The notes under the pieces: model-generated | What the model was told of the DNA's origin: nothing | Seen by the model: the letters and a program-made list of their open reading frames with translations, nothing else | The model's database searches: none | Position numbers and translations under genes: made by a program | Part shown: one piece after another, positions 52,901-61,538 of the stretch | Layout of the letters: every line of letters begins with the position of its first letter | Position numbering within the stretch: position 1 is the first letter of the stretch | Assembly (NCBI GenBank): GCA_947565425.1 | Contig: CANOFW010000014.1 | Span: forward strand, 1-64,000 | Source of the DNA: an uncultured Lachnospiraceae bacterium | Lineage (GTDB): Bacteria > Bacillota > Clostridia > Lachnospirales > Lachnospiraceae | Reading direction: 5' to 3' | DNA length: 64,000 bases

Positions 52901-54144
52901 CCTGTGCCAGCGCAGCATTTCGGGAAAAAGCAGTTGCGCTGATGCAGGCGGCAGAGAACTTGAAGTATCTTATTTACGACTTTGATTTTGAAGGAGACGG
53001 TGATAACGAGAAGTTGAAGAGCAAAGCAATTAGCAAGGAATCTTTGTCGTTGTCCGGTAATGCAGGGATTGTCTTTGACCGTGAGCTTGCGTCTAACGTC
53101 CTCTCGTTGGATGGCGTTTATGGAACCTTTGCCCAATTGCCATCGAGTCTCTTAGAGGATTTAGACAGCTTTACAATCCATATGTATGTAAAGCCGATCG
53201 GAGACGTTGGCAGAGTCTTTTCTCTTGGCAGCAGTGAGAAAAGTTTTCTTGCTATTTCTGGCGGCGGTTCAAAATTGTCGTCACAGATTGCCAAGGGAAG
53301 CGCTTCTTTTGCAGCAGAAAAAAATTATGATAAACCGTTGGCGGAAGAGTGGAGTTTTATCGTTTTAGAAGTCAATCCCACCTCCTTAACGCTGTACCAG
53401 AATGGAGAAGTGATTGCAGAGAATAAGGAGACGGCAATTTCCGTAAAGGAGATTGGGGAATATCTTTCTGTGATGCTGGGGCAATCGTTCTATGTTGAGG
53501 ATCAAAATTTTGCAGGCTTTTTGGATGATGTGAGAATTTTCCGGGGGAGCAATCGAGAACTCTTTGGGGAAACAGAAAAGCTGGATATGAAAGAACTTAT
53601 TGTCAAAGCTCCAGAGACGCCTGTGACACCGCCGGTTAAGCCCACGCCTGTTACGGTAAAGAAGGTTACGCTCAATCTGAAGAAAGCGACGGTAGGCGTT
53701 GGTGAGACGTTAGATCTGAAGGCGACAAAATCGCCGGCAAAGGCCAAGACAACTTATCGCTGGAAGTCTTCTGCCCCCAAAATTGTTTCTGTGAGCAAGA
53801 AGGGTAGGATAAAGGCGAAGAAAAAGGGAAAAGCGACCATCACGGTAATGTCCGCCAATGGGAAAAAGGCAACCTGTAGGATTACGGTCAAGAAAGCGCC
53901 GAAACAGATAGCTTTTCGTAAGAAATCTCTCACTTTGAAGAAGGGAAAGAGCACAACGCTGAAAGTGAAACTTCCTGCGGGAACGGCAAGCCGTAAATTA
54001 TTATTTTCTTCCAGTAAGAAGTCGGTGGCGTCTGTAACCAGCAAGGGCAAGGTGACGGCTAAGAAAGTGGGAACCGCGAAAATTACAGTGAGAACTTACA
54101 ACAAAAAGAAAGCGACTATGACGGTAAAAGTGAAAAGGAGATAA
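49963..54144 (+). CDS. Large secreted LamG/polysaccharide-lyase-like protein with Big_2 repeats
   Basis: This 1393-residue exported protein has a signal peptide (1 to about 35), a LamG/concanavalin domain (45-255) and an alpha-helical lyase-like domain (about 275-720; WAMEGYSNPG, NQHSFNVLGMMGESI, MEMGRDQGHAYGNLGGLSEL) resembling alginate or heparinase-type lyases. A CBM-like domain (730-835), an Ig/cadherin-like domain (840-930), a FIVAR-like helical segment and a second LamG (990-1175) follow. Two Lys-rich Big_2 repeats (1210-1393) end it. The Lys-rich end may bind the cell wall; no LPXTG motif is present. The lyase substrate is unknown, probably a uronic acid polymer. AGGAG lies 7 bases before ATG 49963. 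Confidence 0.83.
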   Translation: MGKGSRMKRIISIWLCFCLAIAAAFSMGENLISAEAAQASLPALLASYPLLTDLKDVSGNGRDGKAVGNLRYYNGLTFPGNNDSSTNYAELPQGMLDGQDTLTISVWLKNRTGKGNYAALSFCSPTEEGANSPNYWLFVPSNPDGVFKNVFTNSVNGKEPYRTEVGVTEGDTTEFERKWAQYTMVLTADSISSYLNGKLVGTAEKSRTTTDFGENLLVYLGRSGYAKDQAFAGSMKDLRIYDGVLTPTQIQTAYEAASAVYDSENESTKNEPAGITEYRPQIRREIDSSSGLSHPGIGMSADQLETMQRHVRAGDEPWLSGYGALINNAKAALNPRLFFQADNDIFIHIPGPWAMEGYSNPGEFVSQRCQMDSLTAAHQALMWYITGNEQYRRNVFAILDNFALVESAVDHTDFRFGDVVYNLCFAAEILRYTECDNEELQWTQEDTDKLMGFMNIVHKFYDATWFWMNQHSFNVLGMMGESIFTNDADMYGKAVERTLVNTEGEHGGRNGSVKYQIRKVEKNDLTGEILKEPNIQLMEMGRDQGHAYGNLGGLSELVASIYAQGTLVDPEEGTISTAANAVNPFEFQDDRLLAGASYVAKYHLGYEVTWIPADSGVSSSSPNGIYKFINGYPWKGNLMNYYGIVYNYYKYIAKADMDQEKYRYVAYAYESIMPEGPSGDFIGLSTLMFTPEAAAADGISRKKDFSGDTETISQTEYFSALRRGTAEVMTEGETTFVRANAAGAGTEFVVHHFGYPRKGLVALKVRSNGDAHIRLGCQEADHDPAAVFEVHNTDGKWQTVFYDLSKSENTAASMVYYTITGNATQVDMDYLEFDPAQTVPQIRELHHDSDVLSQTQKNGTVKEYVAVGEKYQAKIVLNDAAEGVVYGVQGLPQNASMDKTSGVLEWIPGVSQAGKEFTLHYQVEKNGAVSYCSRKVYVYDTVYGLLEECVKDVASGNYEKQSAEQFKNAYAAALAEGKRSCASAAFREKAVALMQAAENLKYLIYDFDFEGDGDNEKLKSKAISKESLSLSGNAGIVFDRELASNVLSLDGVYGTFAQLPSSLLEDLDSFTIHMYVKPIGDVGRVFSLGSSEKSFLAISGGGSKLSSQIAKGSASFAAEKNYDKPLAEEWSFIVLEVNPTSLTLYQNGEVIAENKETAISVKEIGEYLSVMLGQSFYVEDQNFAGFLDDVRIFRGSNRELFGETEKLDMKELIVKAPETPVTPPVKPTPVTVKKVTLNLKKATVGVGETLDLKATKSPAKAKTTYRWKSSAPKIVSVSKKGRIKAKKKGKATITVMSANGKKATCRITVKKAPKQIAFRKKSLTLKKGKSTTLKVKLPAGTASRKLLFSSSKKSVASVTSKGKVTAKKVGTAKITVRTYNKKKATMTVKVKRR

Positions 54145-54188
54145 AGCTTCCGGCGAATTGCAGGGGCGCGGAATAGAAAGGATTGGGA

Positions 54189-54866
54189 ATGGAGACGGAG
54201 AGCAGGTTATCGGACCGAATTGCGGACAGTATTTTGTCCATGATTACAGTGGAACAGCGTTTTTTGCCGGGCAGTAAACTGCCCAATGAAAATATATTGT
54301 CGGAAGAGCTGAATGTCAGCCGTACGACTTTGCGCGAGGCGATCCGTATTCTTGCCACCGGTGGAATATTAGAAATCCGCCGGGGGCGCGGTACGTTTGT
54401 CAGAGAGGATTTTGTACCCGGCAAGCGGACGGGGCTGTCCTCTCTGACGTCGGCGAAAGTTAAGATCAGAGATTTATATGAAATGCGCCTGATTTTTGAG
54501 CCGGAAGCTGCGTATTATGCCGCCCAACGCGCGACAGAGGAGGAGATTAAGAGAATTCTTGTTTTGGGGGCGGAGATAGAAGCGCGCATATGTCAAAAGA
54601 AAGACCGCACAAAAGTGGAGCAGGCATTCCACAAATCCATTGCCAGGGCAACTCACAATGAATTCATGAACCGGCTTATGCCGGTAATCTATGAAGGGAT
54701 TGATAAGGGAGTACAACTTTCCAGGGCATGTGAGGAAGTAGAACATGCCACCCTCACAGATCATAGAATGATTATGGACTTTTTAAAGGTAAGGAATGCG
54801 CAGGGGGCAAAGGACGCCATGCGCATACATATTCTGCATGCCATGGAACAACTGCCAATGGAGTAA
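54189..54866 (+). CDS. FadR-type GntR family transcriptional regulator
   Basis: This 225-residue regulator has an N-terminal winged helix (LSDRIADSILSMI, LPNENILSEELNVSRTTLREAIRIL, GTFVRED) and a C-terminal FCD ligand-binding helical domain with metal-binding His in FHKSIARATHN and LTDHRMI. FadR-type regulators usually control catabolism of sugar acids, which fits the lyase-like enzyme upstream (45 bases away). The ATG at 54189 is preferred to a TTG at 54183. The ligand and target are unknown. Confidence 0.9.
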   Translation: METESRLSDRIADSILSMITVEQRFLPGSKLPNENILSEELNVSRTTLREAIRILATGGILEIRRGRGTFVREDFVPGKRTGLSSLTSAKVKIRDLYEMRLIFEPEAAYYAAQRATEEEIKRILVLGAEIEARICQKKDRTKVEQAFHKSIARATHNEFMNRLMPVIYEGIDKGVQLSRACEEVEHATLTDHRMIMDFLKVRNAQGAKDAMRIHILHAMEQLPME

Positions 54867-54908
54867 CCACTGACCCTAAGGGCGTGAGCAGTAAGGAGGA
54901 AAGGTAAT

Positions 54909-55427
54909 ATGAAAGGGAAATTCCGAAAAGAGATTTTCATTGATTTAGCGATGGTGGCGATTGCTCTTGCCATCGGTCTATTTCTGAACAAATTTGTAAT
55001 TGCCAATGCACAGGTGCCTTCCAGTTCCATGGAGACAACTGTGATGGCGGGGGATAGAATATTTGTAAACCGCCTGTCTTATGCTTTTGCAGAGCCTAAA
55101 AGGGGAGATATTGTAACTTTTATCTATCCCGATGATGGGGAAACGCTTTACCTCAAGCGGGTTATGGCGCTGCCTGGAGAGACAATCCAGGGGAAGGGCG
55201 GCATAATCTACATTGACGGTAAAGCGTTAGAACATGATTTCACCCAGGAGATCAGTTATGATGATTTTGGTCCTTTTACAGTGCCGCAGGACTGTTACTT
55301 TATGATGGGAGACAACCGCAATGATTCCTGGGACTCCCGCTATTGGGAGCACACATTTGTGAAAAAAGAGGATATCATTGGCAAAGCGGTAGTCAGTTAT
55401 TTTCCTCATCCAAGGTTGTTGGAATGA
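54909..55427 (+). CDS. lepB: Signal peptidase I
   Basis: This 172-residue membrane peptidase cleaves signal peptides of exported proteins. It has one N-terminal anchor (about 10-30), the catalytic Ser in VPSSSMETTVMAGD, the RGDIVTF strand, the catalytic Lys in YLKRVMALPGE and the MGDNRNDSWDSRYWG-type box (here ...RYWE). GGAGGAAAGG precedes the ATG. The 3' end overlaps the convergent sensor kinase gene by 22 bases. Confidence 0.95.
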   Translation: MKGKFRKEIFIDLAMVAIALAIGLFLNKFVIANAQVPSSSMETTVMAGDRIFVNRLSYAFAEPKRGDIVTFIYPDDGETLYLKRVMALPGETIQGKGGIIYIDGKALEHDFTQEISYDDFGPFTVPQDCYFMMGDNRNDSWDSRYWEHTFVKKEDIIGKAVVSYFPHPRLLE

Positions 55428-57643
55428 TGCTTTTTGAGGATTTTGCCAATTGTTTCTAACAGTACCGGAATATCCATCGGCTTTGTCAAGTGCGCATTCA
55501 TGCCGCTTTCTATGGACATACGCTTGTCGCTCTCAAAAGCATTGGCGGAGAGGGCGATAATTGGTATGTTTGCTAATAAAGGATTCTTAAGCCTGCGGAT
55601 TTCTTCTGCCGCCTGCCGTCCATCCATAATCGGCATCTGGATATCCATAAGAATTATATCAAAATCTCCAGGGTTAGAAGCGGCTGTCTTCTCTACGGCG
55701 ATTCTGCCATTCTCAGCAGTTTCCACAGTAAAGCCGATCGTGCGCAGGATTTCTGTTTCAATCTTCATATTTATCATATTGTCTTCCACCAGCAGAATCT
55801 TCAAATCAGTCGGACAATCTGTGGTGTCTTCCGTCATAGCATGTGAAGGAGATTCCTGTACGCGCAGGCGCAGCGTAATAGTGAAGGTGCTGCCTTTGCC
55901 GACGGCGCTGTCGACCTTAATCTGACCGCCCATCATGTTAATGATGTTTTTGGCGATGGCAAGACTGACGCCCGTGCCATGAATTCCGCTGAAGGTCGTA
56001 TTCTTTTCTCGCTCAAACGGCTCGAAGATATGTGCAATGAAATCTTTACTGATACCAATACCGTTATCGGATACGCAAAATTGGTATACAACAAAGTTAT
56101 TGGGCAGGACTTCCAATTCTTTGACGCTCAGTTCTACCTTACCGCCGGAATTCGTATAAGTGACAGCATTGTTAGCGAGGTACAAAAGAACCTGGCGCAG
56201 ATTGTCAGCATCTCCGTAAATATCTTCATGTAAAAGTTCCTGTGAATTCAGAATAAAAGAAATGTCCTTTTCGGCAGCCTGCGGAAGCAAAGTATTATGT
56301 ACGTCCTCCAAAATTTCGGATAGATTACATTCACTTTCGGAGAGTTTTGCGTCATTTGATTCTGTCCAGGAAATTTGCAGTACTTTTTCAATGAGGTCTA
56401 AGAGCTGACCGCCTGCCGTCTCAATTTTGTCCAGATAATCGAGAACGGCGTTACTGTCTGAAATCTGCTGTCTGGCAAGCGTGGAAAATCCCAAAATTGC
56501 ATTTAAGGGCGTGCGCATATCGTGAGACATATTAGAGAGAAACGTATTCTTTGCCACAATTGCCAGGTTTGCCTTATCCAGAGCGTCTTCTAGCATCTGT
56601 TTCTGCTCCATCTCGCGCATCACTTCCACGTCTACCCGACGGTAGCCCATGACAATCTGTGTAATCTGTTCTTTCTTGCCCACATTTACGATACGAAGTT
56701 GTAAATATTGCAATTCTCCGTTGTTGATGACACGGTAATTTATGTAGTAAGTCTTCTTCTTAGACAATTTCTTGCGAATATAATCGGGGTCTGTAAGCTG
56801 TGCGACCATTGCGCGGTCTTCCGGGTGGACCCAGGTGTCGACATAATTGGAAACATACCACTGAAAACCGACAATCTGGTATCTGTCGTCAAACTGGTGC
56901 TTGGTCCGACTGCTTAACCGGTAAGGGAAGATTCTATCGCTGTCTAAATCAGCATACAAAATAGACTCATAATTGATACTGAGTCCCTCGATAACCTCCA
57001 GGCGGCGCAAATGTTCCTGGTGGATTAGTTTCTTTTCTCTGTCGTATGCAGCCATCATGTGCTGCATTTTCTGTTCCTTCTTATCAATCAGAGCAGCGCG
57101 CTCTATCAGGTAATGATTCTTCTTGGCAGTCGCATCTGTGAGAAATACATAGAAGACGCCTCCCAATCCCTCAATCTCCAGGTAATGCCCGAAATCTTCA
57201 ATCCAGCAGATAGAACCGTCTTTGCGTACCGCGCGGTATTCCACATAGTCCAAATCATACTGGCTATCGGCAATCTGCTTTTTGATACTCTTTTCAACGG
57301 TGTCTAAATCGTAAGGGTGTACGATACCCTTGAAAGAATTGCCGGTTAGTTCCTTGAATTCTTTGGGGGTATCACAGCGAAAAATGCGCAGAAGCGCTTT
57401 GTTGGCATAAATAATGTCCTCGTTCCCATCGGCATGGTAGATTAGAAAACCACCTGGCATTTCGTCCATGAACTTAATGACCTCATGGGCTCTCTGAATA
57501 TTTTGAGGATTCAGGAGAATTGACGATCCGGATGATTGGCTGGCTTCTATGAGCTGTTCGGTGTCCATGTGTTCGCTTTCCGGTATTTCTAACAAGGTCA
57601 GCACATATTCAATTAAGTTGTGATCCAATAATTGTTCGTTCAT
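55406..57643 (-). CDS. Hybrid sensor histidine kinase/response regulator
   Basis: This 745-residue cytoplasmic protein has an N-terminal PAS domain (about 60-175; GGFLIYHADGNEDIIYANKA), a second PAS-like domain (about 215-345), HisKA with the phospho-acceptor in FLSNMSHDMRTPLNAI (near 375), HATPase (about 480-600; GIHGTGVSLAIAK) and a C-terminal receiver (about 617-735; Asp in IILMDIQMPIMDG). There are no membrane helices, so the input is probably cytoplasmic, such as redox, nucleotide or metabolite. There is no output domain, and no partner gene is adjacent. The last 22 bases overlap convergently with lepB. Confidence 0.93.
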   Translation of the reverse strand: MNEQLLDHNLIEYVLTLLEIPESEHMDTEQLIEASQSSGSSILLNPQNIQRAHEVIKFMDEMPGGFLIYHADGNEDIIYANKALLRIFRCDTPKEFKELTGNSFKGIVHPYDLDTVEKSIKKQIADSQYDLDYVEYRAVRKDGSICWIEDFGHYLEIEGLGGVFYVFLTDATAKKNHYLIERAALIDKKEQKMQHMMAAYDREKKLIHQEHLRRLEVIEGLSINYESILYADLDSDRIFPYRLSSRTKHQFDDRYQIVGFQWYVSNYVDTWVHPEDRAMVAQLTDPDYIRKKLSKKKTYYINYRVINNGELQYLQLRIVNVGKKEQITQIVMGYRRVDVEVMREMEQKQMLEDALDKANLAIVAKNTFLSNMSHDMRTPLNAILGFSTLARQQISDSNAVLDYLDKIETAGGQLLDLIEKVLQISWTESNDAKLSESECNLSEILEDVHNTLLPQAAEKDISFILNSQELLHEDIYGDADNLRQVLLYLANNAVTYTNSGGKVELSVKELEVLPNNFVVYQFCVSDNGIGISKDFIAHIFEPFEREKNTTFSGIHGTGVSLAIAKNIINMMGGQIKVDSAVGKGSTFTITLRLRVQESPSHAMTEDTTDCPTDLKILLVEDNMINMKIETEILRTIGFTVETAENGRIAVEKTAASNPGDFDIILMDIQMPIMDGRQAAEEIRRLKNPLLANIPIIALSANAFESDKRMSIESGMNAHLTKPMDIPVLLETIGKILKKHHSNNLG

Positions 57644-57685
57644 GGTATCATTCCCTCTAAGTATTTAATTTTATCCTTATAAGAA

Positions 57686-57714
57686 AGTTTAACATAAATT
57701 GGTTGTCCTGTCAT
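57686..57714 (-). promoter_or_regulatory. Candidate promoter of the hybrid kinase
   Basis: On the minus strand ATGACA (57714-57709), a 17-base spacer and TAAACT (57691-57686) stand about 45 bases before the start codon. Match to SigA consensus is moderate. Confidence 0.35.
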
Positions 57715-57807
57715 TATTTGGGAGGATAAAAAAGTGAAAAATTTACACCTGATAAGGTTCTGTATGATATAATAATGACACAATTTCAAAGAAGGCAGAC
57801 AACAGTA

Positions 57808-57836
57808 TTGACAGCAGACAACAAAGATGTTATGAT
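57808..57836 (+). promoter_or_regulatory. SigA-type promoter of ilvD
   Basis: TTGACA (57808-57813), exactly 17 bases, and TATGAT (57831-57836) lie about 90 bases before the ilvD start. The leader is short and shows no T-box or attenuator. Confidence 0.75.
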
Positions 57837-57928
57837 CATGATATGTTACATATCGCCTCGTGATACGGTTGTAGCTTTGATAATGAATAGATATAAGAGT
57901 AGCAGTAATCAGAAAAGGAGAGAGACAG

Positions 57929-59599
57929 ATGAGAAGTGATAATGTGAAAAAGGGGATGCAGCAGGCGCCCCATCGTTCCCTGTTCAATGCATTGGGATTT
58001 ACGAAGGAAGAGATGGATAAGCCCTTGGTTGGTATTGTTAGTTCCTACAATGAAATTGTGCCAGGGCATATGAATTTGGACAAAATTGTAAACGCCGTAA
58101 AGATGGGAGTTGCAGAGGCGGGAGGCGTACCGGTGGTATTTCCGGCGATTGCAGTCTGCGATGGTATCGCTATGGGGCATACCGGAATGAAATACTCTTT
58201 AGTAACAAGAGATTTGATAGCAGACTCCACAGAGTGTATGGCATTGGCGCATCAATTTGACGCTCTGGTGATGGTGCCTAATTGCGACAAGAACGTGCCG
58301 GGGCTTTTGATGGCAGCGGCAAGAGTCAATGTACCGACGGTGTTTGTCTCCGGTGGACCCATGCTGGCGGGTCATGTGAAGGGGAAAAAGACCAGCCTTT
58401 CTTCTATGTTTGAGGCGGTTGGCTCCTATGCGGCAGGTACGATGACGGAGGAGGATGTATGCGAATTTGAGGAGAAGGCGTGTCCGACCTGCGGTTCCTG
58501 TTCCGGTATGTATACAGCAAATTCCATGAACTGTTTGACTGAAGCATTGGGCATGGGATTAAAAGGAAACGGTACGATTCCCGCCGTATATTCCGACCGT
58601 CTGCGGTTGGCAAAACATGCAGGTATGGCAGTAATGGAGATGTACCGCAAGAACATTTGCCCCAGGGACATCATGACCAAGGAAGCAGTATTGAATGCGC
58701 TGACGGTAGATATGGCGTTGGGCTGTTCTACCAACAGTATGCTGCATCTGCCGGCAATTGCCCACGAGATTGGCTTTGACTTTGATATTGGTTTTGCCAA
58801 TGAGATCAGTGAGAAGACGCCGAACCTCTGCCATCTGGCTCCGGCAGGACCTACGTATATGGAGGATTTGAATGAGGCTGGCGGCGTGTATGCGGTAATG
58901 AATGAGCTTGCAGAGCTGGGACTTTTGAACCTTGATTGTATGACAGTGACAGGCAAGACGGTCGGAGAGAATATCAAGGGCTGCGTCAACCGGAATCCAG
59001 AGGTTATTCGTCCGTTGGATAATCCCTACAGTACAACCGGCGGGCTTGCCGTGCTCAAAGGCAACTTAGCTTTGGAAGGAAGCGTTGTCAAACGTTCCGC
59101 AGTAGCGCCAGAAATGATGGTGCATGAAGGTCCGGCACGCGTATTTGACTGTGAGGAGGATGCAATCGCAGCCATCAAGGGCGGCAAGATTGTTGCCGGC
59201 GATGTGGTAGTTATCCGCTATGAAGGACCCAAAGGCGGTCCTGGTATGCGTGAGATGTTAAATCCCACTTCTGCCATTGCCGGAATGGGGCTCGGCTCTA
59301 CGGTTGCTCTGATCACGGACGGACGTTTTTCGGGCGCCAGCCGCGGAGCTTCTATTGGGCATGTCTCCCCGGAGGCGGCAGTCGGAGGAACGATTGCTTT
59401 GGTAGAAGAGGGCGACATCATTAAAATCAATATCCCGGAAATGAAACTGGAGTTGGATGTGCCGCAGGATGTGCTTGATAAGAGGAGAGAACAGTGGCAG
59501 CCAAGGGAGCCGAAAGTGACGGAAGGATATTTGGCGCGCTATGCGCAGATGGTTACTTCCGGTGCGACAGGAGCCGTTATGAAAAGAGAGTTAGGATAA
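57929..59599 (+). CDS. ilvD: Dihydroxy-acid dehydratase
   Basis: This 556-residue Fe-S dehydratase makes 2-keto acids for isoleucine and valine. Conserved cluster and active-site motifs include [43 protein letters not shown] and the C-terminal [19 protein letters not shown]. Length is normal. AAAGGAGAG precedes the ATG. It stands alone, away from other ilv genes, with its own promoter and a following hairpin. Confidence 0.97.
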   Translation: MRSDNVKKGMQQAPHRSLFNALGFTKEEMDKPLVGIVSSYNEIVPGHMNLDKIVNAVKMGVAEAGGVPVVFPAIAVCDGIAMGHTGMKYSLVTRDLIADSTECMALAHQFDALVMVPNCDKNVPGLLMAAARVNVPTVFVSGGPMLAGHVKGKKTSLSSMFEAVGSYAAGTMTEEDVCEFEEKACPTCGSCSGMYTANSMNCLTEALGMGLKGNGTIPAVYSDRLRLAKHAGMAVMEMYRKNICPRDIMTKEAVLNALTVDMALGCSTNSMLHLPAIAHEIGFDFDIGFANEISEKTPNLCHLAPAGPTYMEDLNEAGGVYAVMNELAELGLLNLDCMTVTGKTVGENIKGCVNRNPEVIRPLDNPYSTTGGLAVLKGNLALEGSVVKRSAVAPEMMVHEGPARVFDCEEDAIAAIKGGKIVAGDVVVIRYEGPKGGPGMREMLNPTSAIAGMGLGSTVALITDGRFSGASRGASIGHVSPEAAVGGTIALVEEGDIIKINIPEMKLELDVPQDVLDKRREQWQPREPKVTEGYLARYAQMVTSGATGAVMKRELG

Positions 59600-59662
59600 A
59601 TAACATAAGACGAAGGTTCAGCCCGAGCAGTACGAGAAAACGTATGGCGCGGGTTGAAATTA

Positions 59663-59688
59663 TTTTGTCTTTCCTATAAGACAAAAAC
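59663..59688 (+). terminator. Perfect 9-bp hairpin downstream of ilvD
   Basis: TTTTGTCTT (59663-59671) pairs with AAGACAAAA (59678-59686). It has T and A runs at both ends, so it could terminate transcription in either direction. Confidence 0.55.
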
Positions 59689-59692
59689 AATT

Positions 59693-59811
59693 ATGCGCAC
59701 TCGCACAAGAGGAAACGATTGCTTTGCAAACGTGCTCGGCGCGTCAAAGTGTGCAGCCTCCGGGGGATTGAGGGGCTAGGGGAGCCCGTGGGCTTACCCA
59801 TTTTGTTTTGT
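59693..59811. repeat. Dispersed repeat, family B, copy 2
   Basis: It begins ATGCGCACTCGCAC like copy 1 and shares CAAAGTGTGCA, GATTGAGGGG and GTGGGCTT-CCCA at its end, but lacks about 55 bases of the middle hairpins. It fills the gap between ilvD and nfo. Confidence 0.6.
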
Positions 59812-59882
59812 AATTGTAATGTTTTTGCAGTTGTAGTATGATTATGACAGCAGAAATAAAAATCACAACTTACAGGAGAAAA

Positions 59883-60728
59883 ATGATGTTAAGAATAGGA
59901 TGCCATCTTTCCTCCTCCAAAGGCTATCTTGCCATGGGCAGGGAGGCAGTAAAAATCGGGGCAAATACGTTTCAGTTTTTCACGAGGAATCCCAGAGGCG
60001 GCAAGGCAAAGGAACTGAATCTTGCCGATATTGAGGAATATCAGGCATTTGCGGGAGAGCATGGGATTGCGCAGATTCTTGCCCATGCCCCCTACACGCT
60101 CAATGCCTGCGCCAAAGACGACAGCCTGCGCCAGTTTGCCTATGAGACAATGTGCGATGATTTAAGCCGTCTTGCGCATGTCCCGGGGAGTATGTATAAT
60201 TTTCATCCCGGAAGCCATGTGAAGCAAGGGGTGCAAACCGGGATTTCTTATATTGCCGATATGTTGAACCGTATAGGTGAGCAGGGATTTTCCACTACCA
60301 TTCTCTTAGAAACGATGGCAGGCAAAGGTTCGGAAGTGGGAAGAAATTTTGAGGAGCTTCGCGCAATCATAGATAAGGTGGAAGATACAGGCAGGCTTGG
60401 CGTATGTTTGGACACCTGCCATGTATTTGACGGCGGCTATGATATTGTGGGGGATTTAGATGGAGTTTTGCGGGAGTTTGACGCTGTGATTGGGCTTGAC
60501 AGGCTGAAAGCCATCCACGTTAATGACAGCAAGAATGCGCTAGGCAGTCACAAAGACCGCCATGAGAAGATTGGTGGGGGACAGATTGGTGTGGAGGCTT
60601 TTGCAAGAATCGTCACGCATCCGAACCTGCATCACCTTCCCTTTTATTTGGAGACGCCGAATGATTTACCAGGTTACCAGAGAGAGATTGAACTGCTACG
60701 GGCAATGGCTTCCCGGCAAGTGATGTAA
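59883..60728 (+). CDS. nfo: Deoxyribonuclease IV (AP endonuclease)
   Basis: This 281-residue TIM-barrel endonuclease cuts at abasic sites in base-excision repair. It has the three-Zn ligands in [31 protein letters not shown] and [25 protein letters not shown]. The start at 59883 (ATGATG) follows AGGAG; the frame is open further upstream to 59838 without a ribosome site. It is 17 bases ahead of an HD hydrolase gene, and the two form a likely operon. Confidence 0.95.
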   Translation: MMLRIGCHLSSSKGYLAMGREAVKIGANTFQFFTRNPRGGKAKELNLADIEEYQAFAGEHGIAQILAHAPYTLNACAKDDSLRQFAYETMCDDLSRLAHVPGSMYNFHPGSHVKQGVQTGISYIADMLNRIGEQGFSTTILLETMAGKGSEVGRNFEELRAIIDKVEDTGRLGVCLDTCHVFDGGYDIVGDLDGVLREFDAVIGLDRLKAIHVNDSKNALGSHKDRHEKIGGGQIGVEAFARIVTHPNLHHLPFYLETPNDLPGYQREIELLRAMASRQVM

Positions 60729-60745
60729 ATTTAGGAGGTGTGCGC

Positions 60746-61387
60746 ATGAATGAGACGTATAAGAAGTATTTAACGTATGTAAAAGAGTATCTGACGGAGC
60801 ATAAAGGGATGGAATCTCCCAACCCCTTACACCCTTTCCGTTCCCGGTTCCAGCACAGCATCCGTGTGCTCCATTGGTGTGAGCGGCTGGCAGACGGTTT
60901 AGAAAATGTTGACACACAAGCGCTTTATACCGCAGCGATTTTCCACGACATCGGTTATGCGGACCGGGAGAATGAGCATCATGCAAAGCGCAGCGTGCAG
61001 GCGTTTCGGGAGTATGCAAAGGCGCAGCAGATGGAGGAAGCGTTTAGCCGTAAGGTGCAAAGGCTGATTGCCTGTCACTCAGACAAGAACCGCATGCGGG
61101 ATGCAGACGCCGATATAGAGATGATATTACTGATGGAAGCAGATCTTTTGGACGAAGAGGGCGCTATGGGCATCGTCTGGGACTGTATGACGATGGGCAA
61201 TGCCCATGCTTCTAGCTATGCCAGGGCATATTATCATATTATGGAAAGTTCTAATAAGGAGGAACCCAATCCCATGGTGACGGCGCGCGCCATTCAATAC
61301 TGGGAGGAGAAAAAGGCGATTGTTGCCCGCTTTGCCAAGTTGTTGGAGGATGATTTGATGATTGGCAGCGCGTACTTTGACATATAG
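60746..61387 (+). CDS. HD-domain hydrolase
   Basis: This 213-residue cytoplasmic HD phosphohydrolase has metal ligands in FQHSIRVLHW, the HD pair in AAIFHDIGYAD, and later His/Asp in LIACHSDKNRM and MEADLLDEEG. The family acts on nucleotides or phosphomonoesters; the substrate is not evident. TTAGGAGGTG lies 5 bases before the ATG at 60746. A GTG at 60740 falls inside the ribosome site and is unlikely. Confidence 0.88.
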   Translation: MNETYKKYLTYVKEYLTEHKGMESPNPLHPFRSRFQHSIRVLHWCERLADGLENVDTQALYTAAIFHDIGYADRENEHHAKRSVQAFREYAKAQQMEEAFSRKVQRLIACHSDKNRMRDADADIEMILLMEADLLDEEGAMGIVWDCMTMGNAHASSYARAYYHIMESSNKEEPNPMVTARAIQYWEEKKAIVARFAKLLEDDLMIGSAYFDI

Positions 61388-61447
61388 TAACACAGCCATC
61401 GCCAAATTTATGGGCGAATCATGCTAGCGTTACGACATATAAAACTT

Positions 61448-61490
61448 AGACGAACATTTGCTTTACTATTAGGGACGTATTTGTTATACT
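61448..61490 (+). promoter_or_regulatory. Candidate purA promoter with a PurBox-like site
   Basis: ACGAACATTTG (from about 61450) resembles half of a PurR box, followed by TTACTA (61463-61468), 16 bases and TATACT (61485-61490). The match is suggestive only; PurR control in this group is not certain. Confidence 0.35.
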
Positions 61491-61538
61491 GTTTTAGGGA
61501 AATTCCCATGAGTCAGCAGTATAAAGGAGGAATTGCAA

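Noticed and set aside
57733..57775. A 12-codon frame with a GGGAGG site upstream of ilvD, as a leader peptide
   Set aside because: It lies before the ilvD promoter, has no run of Ile/Val/Leu codons, and no attenuator hairpin follows.
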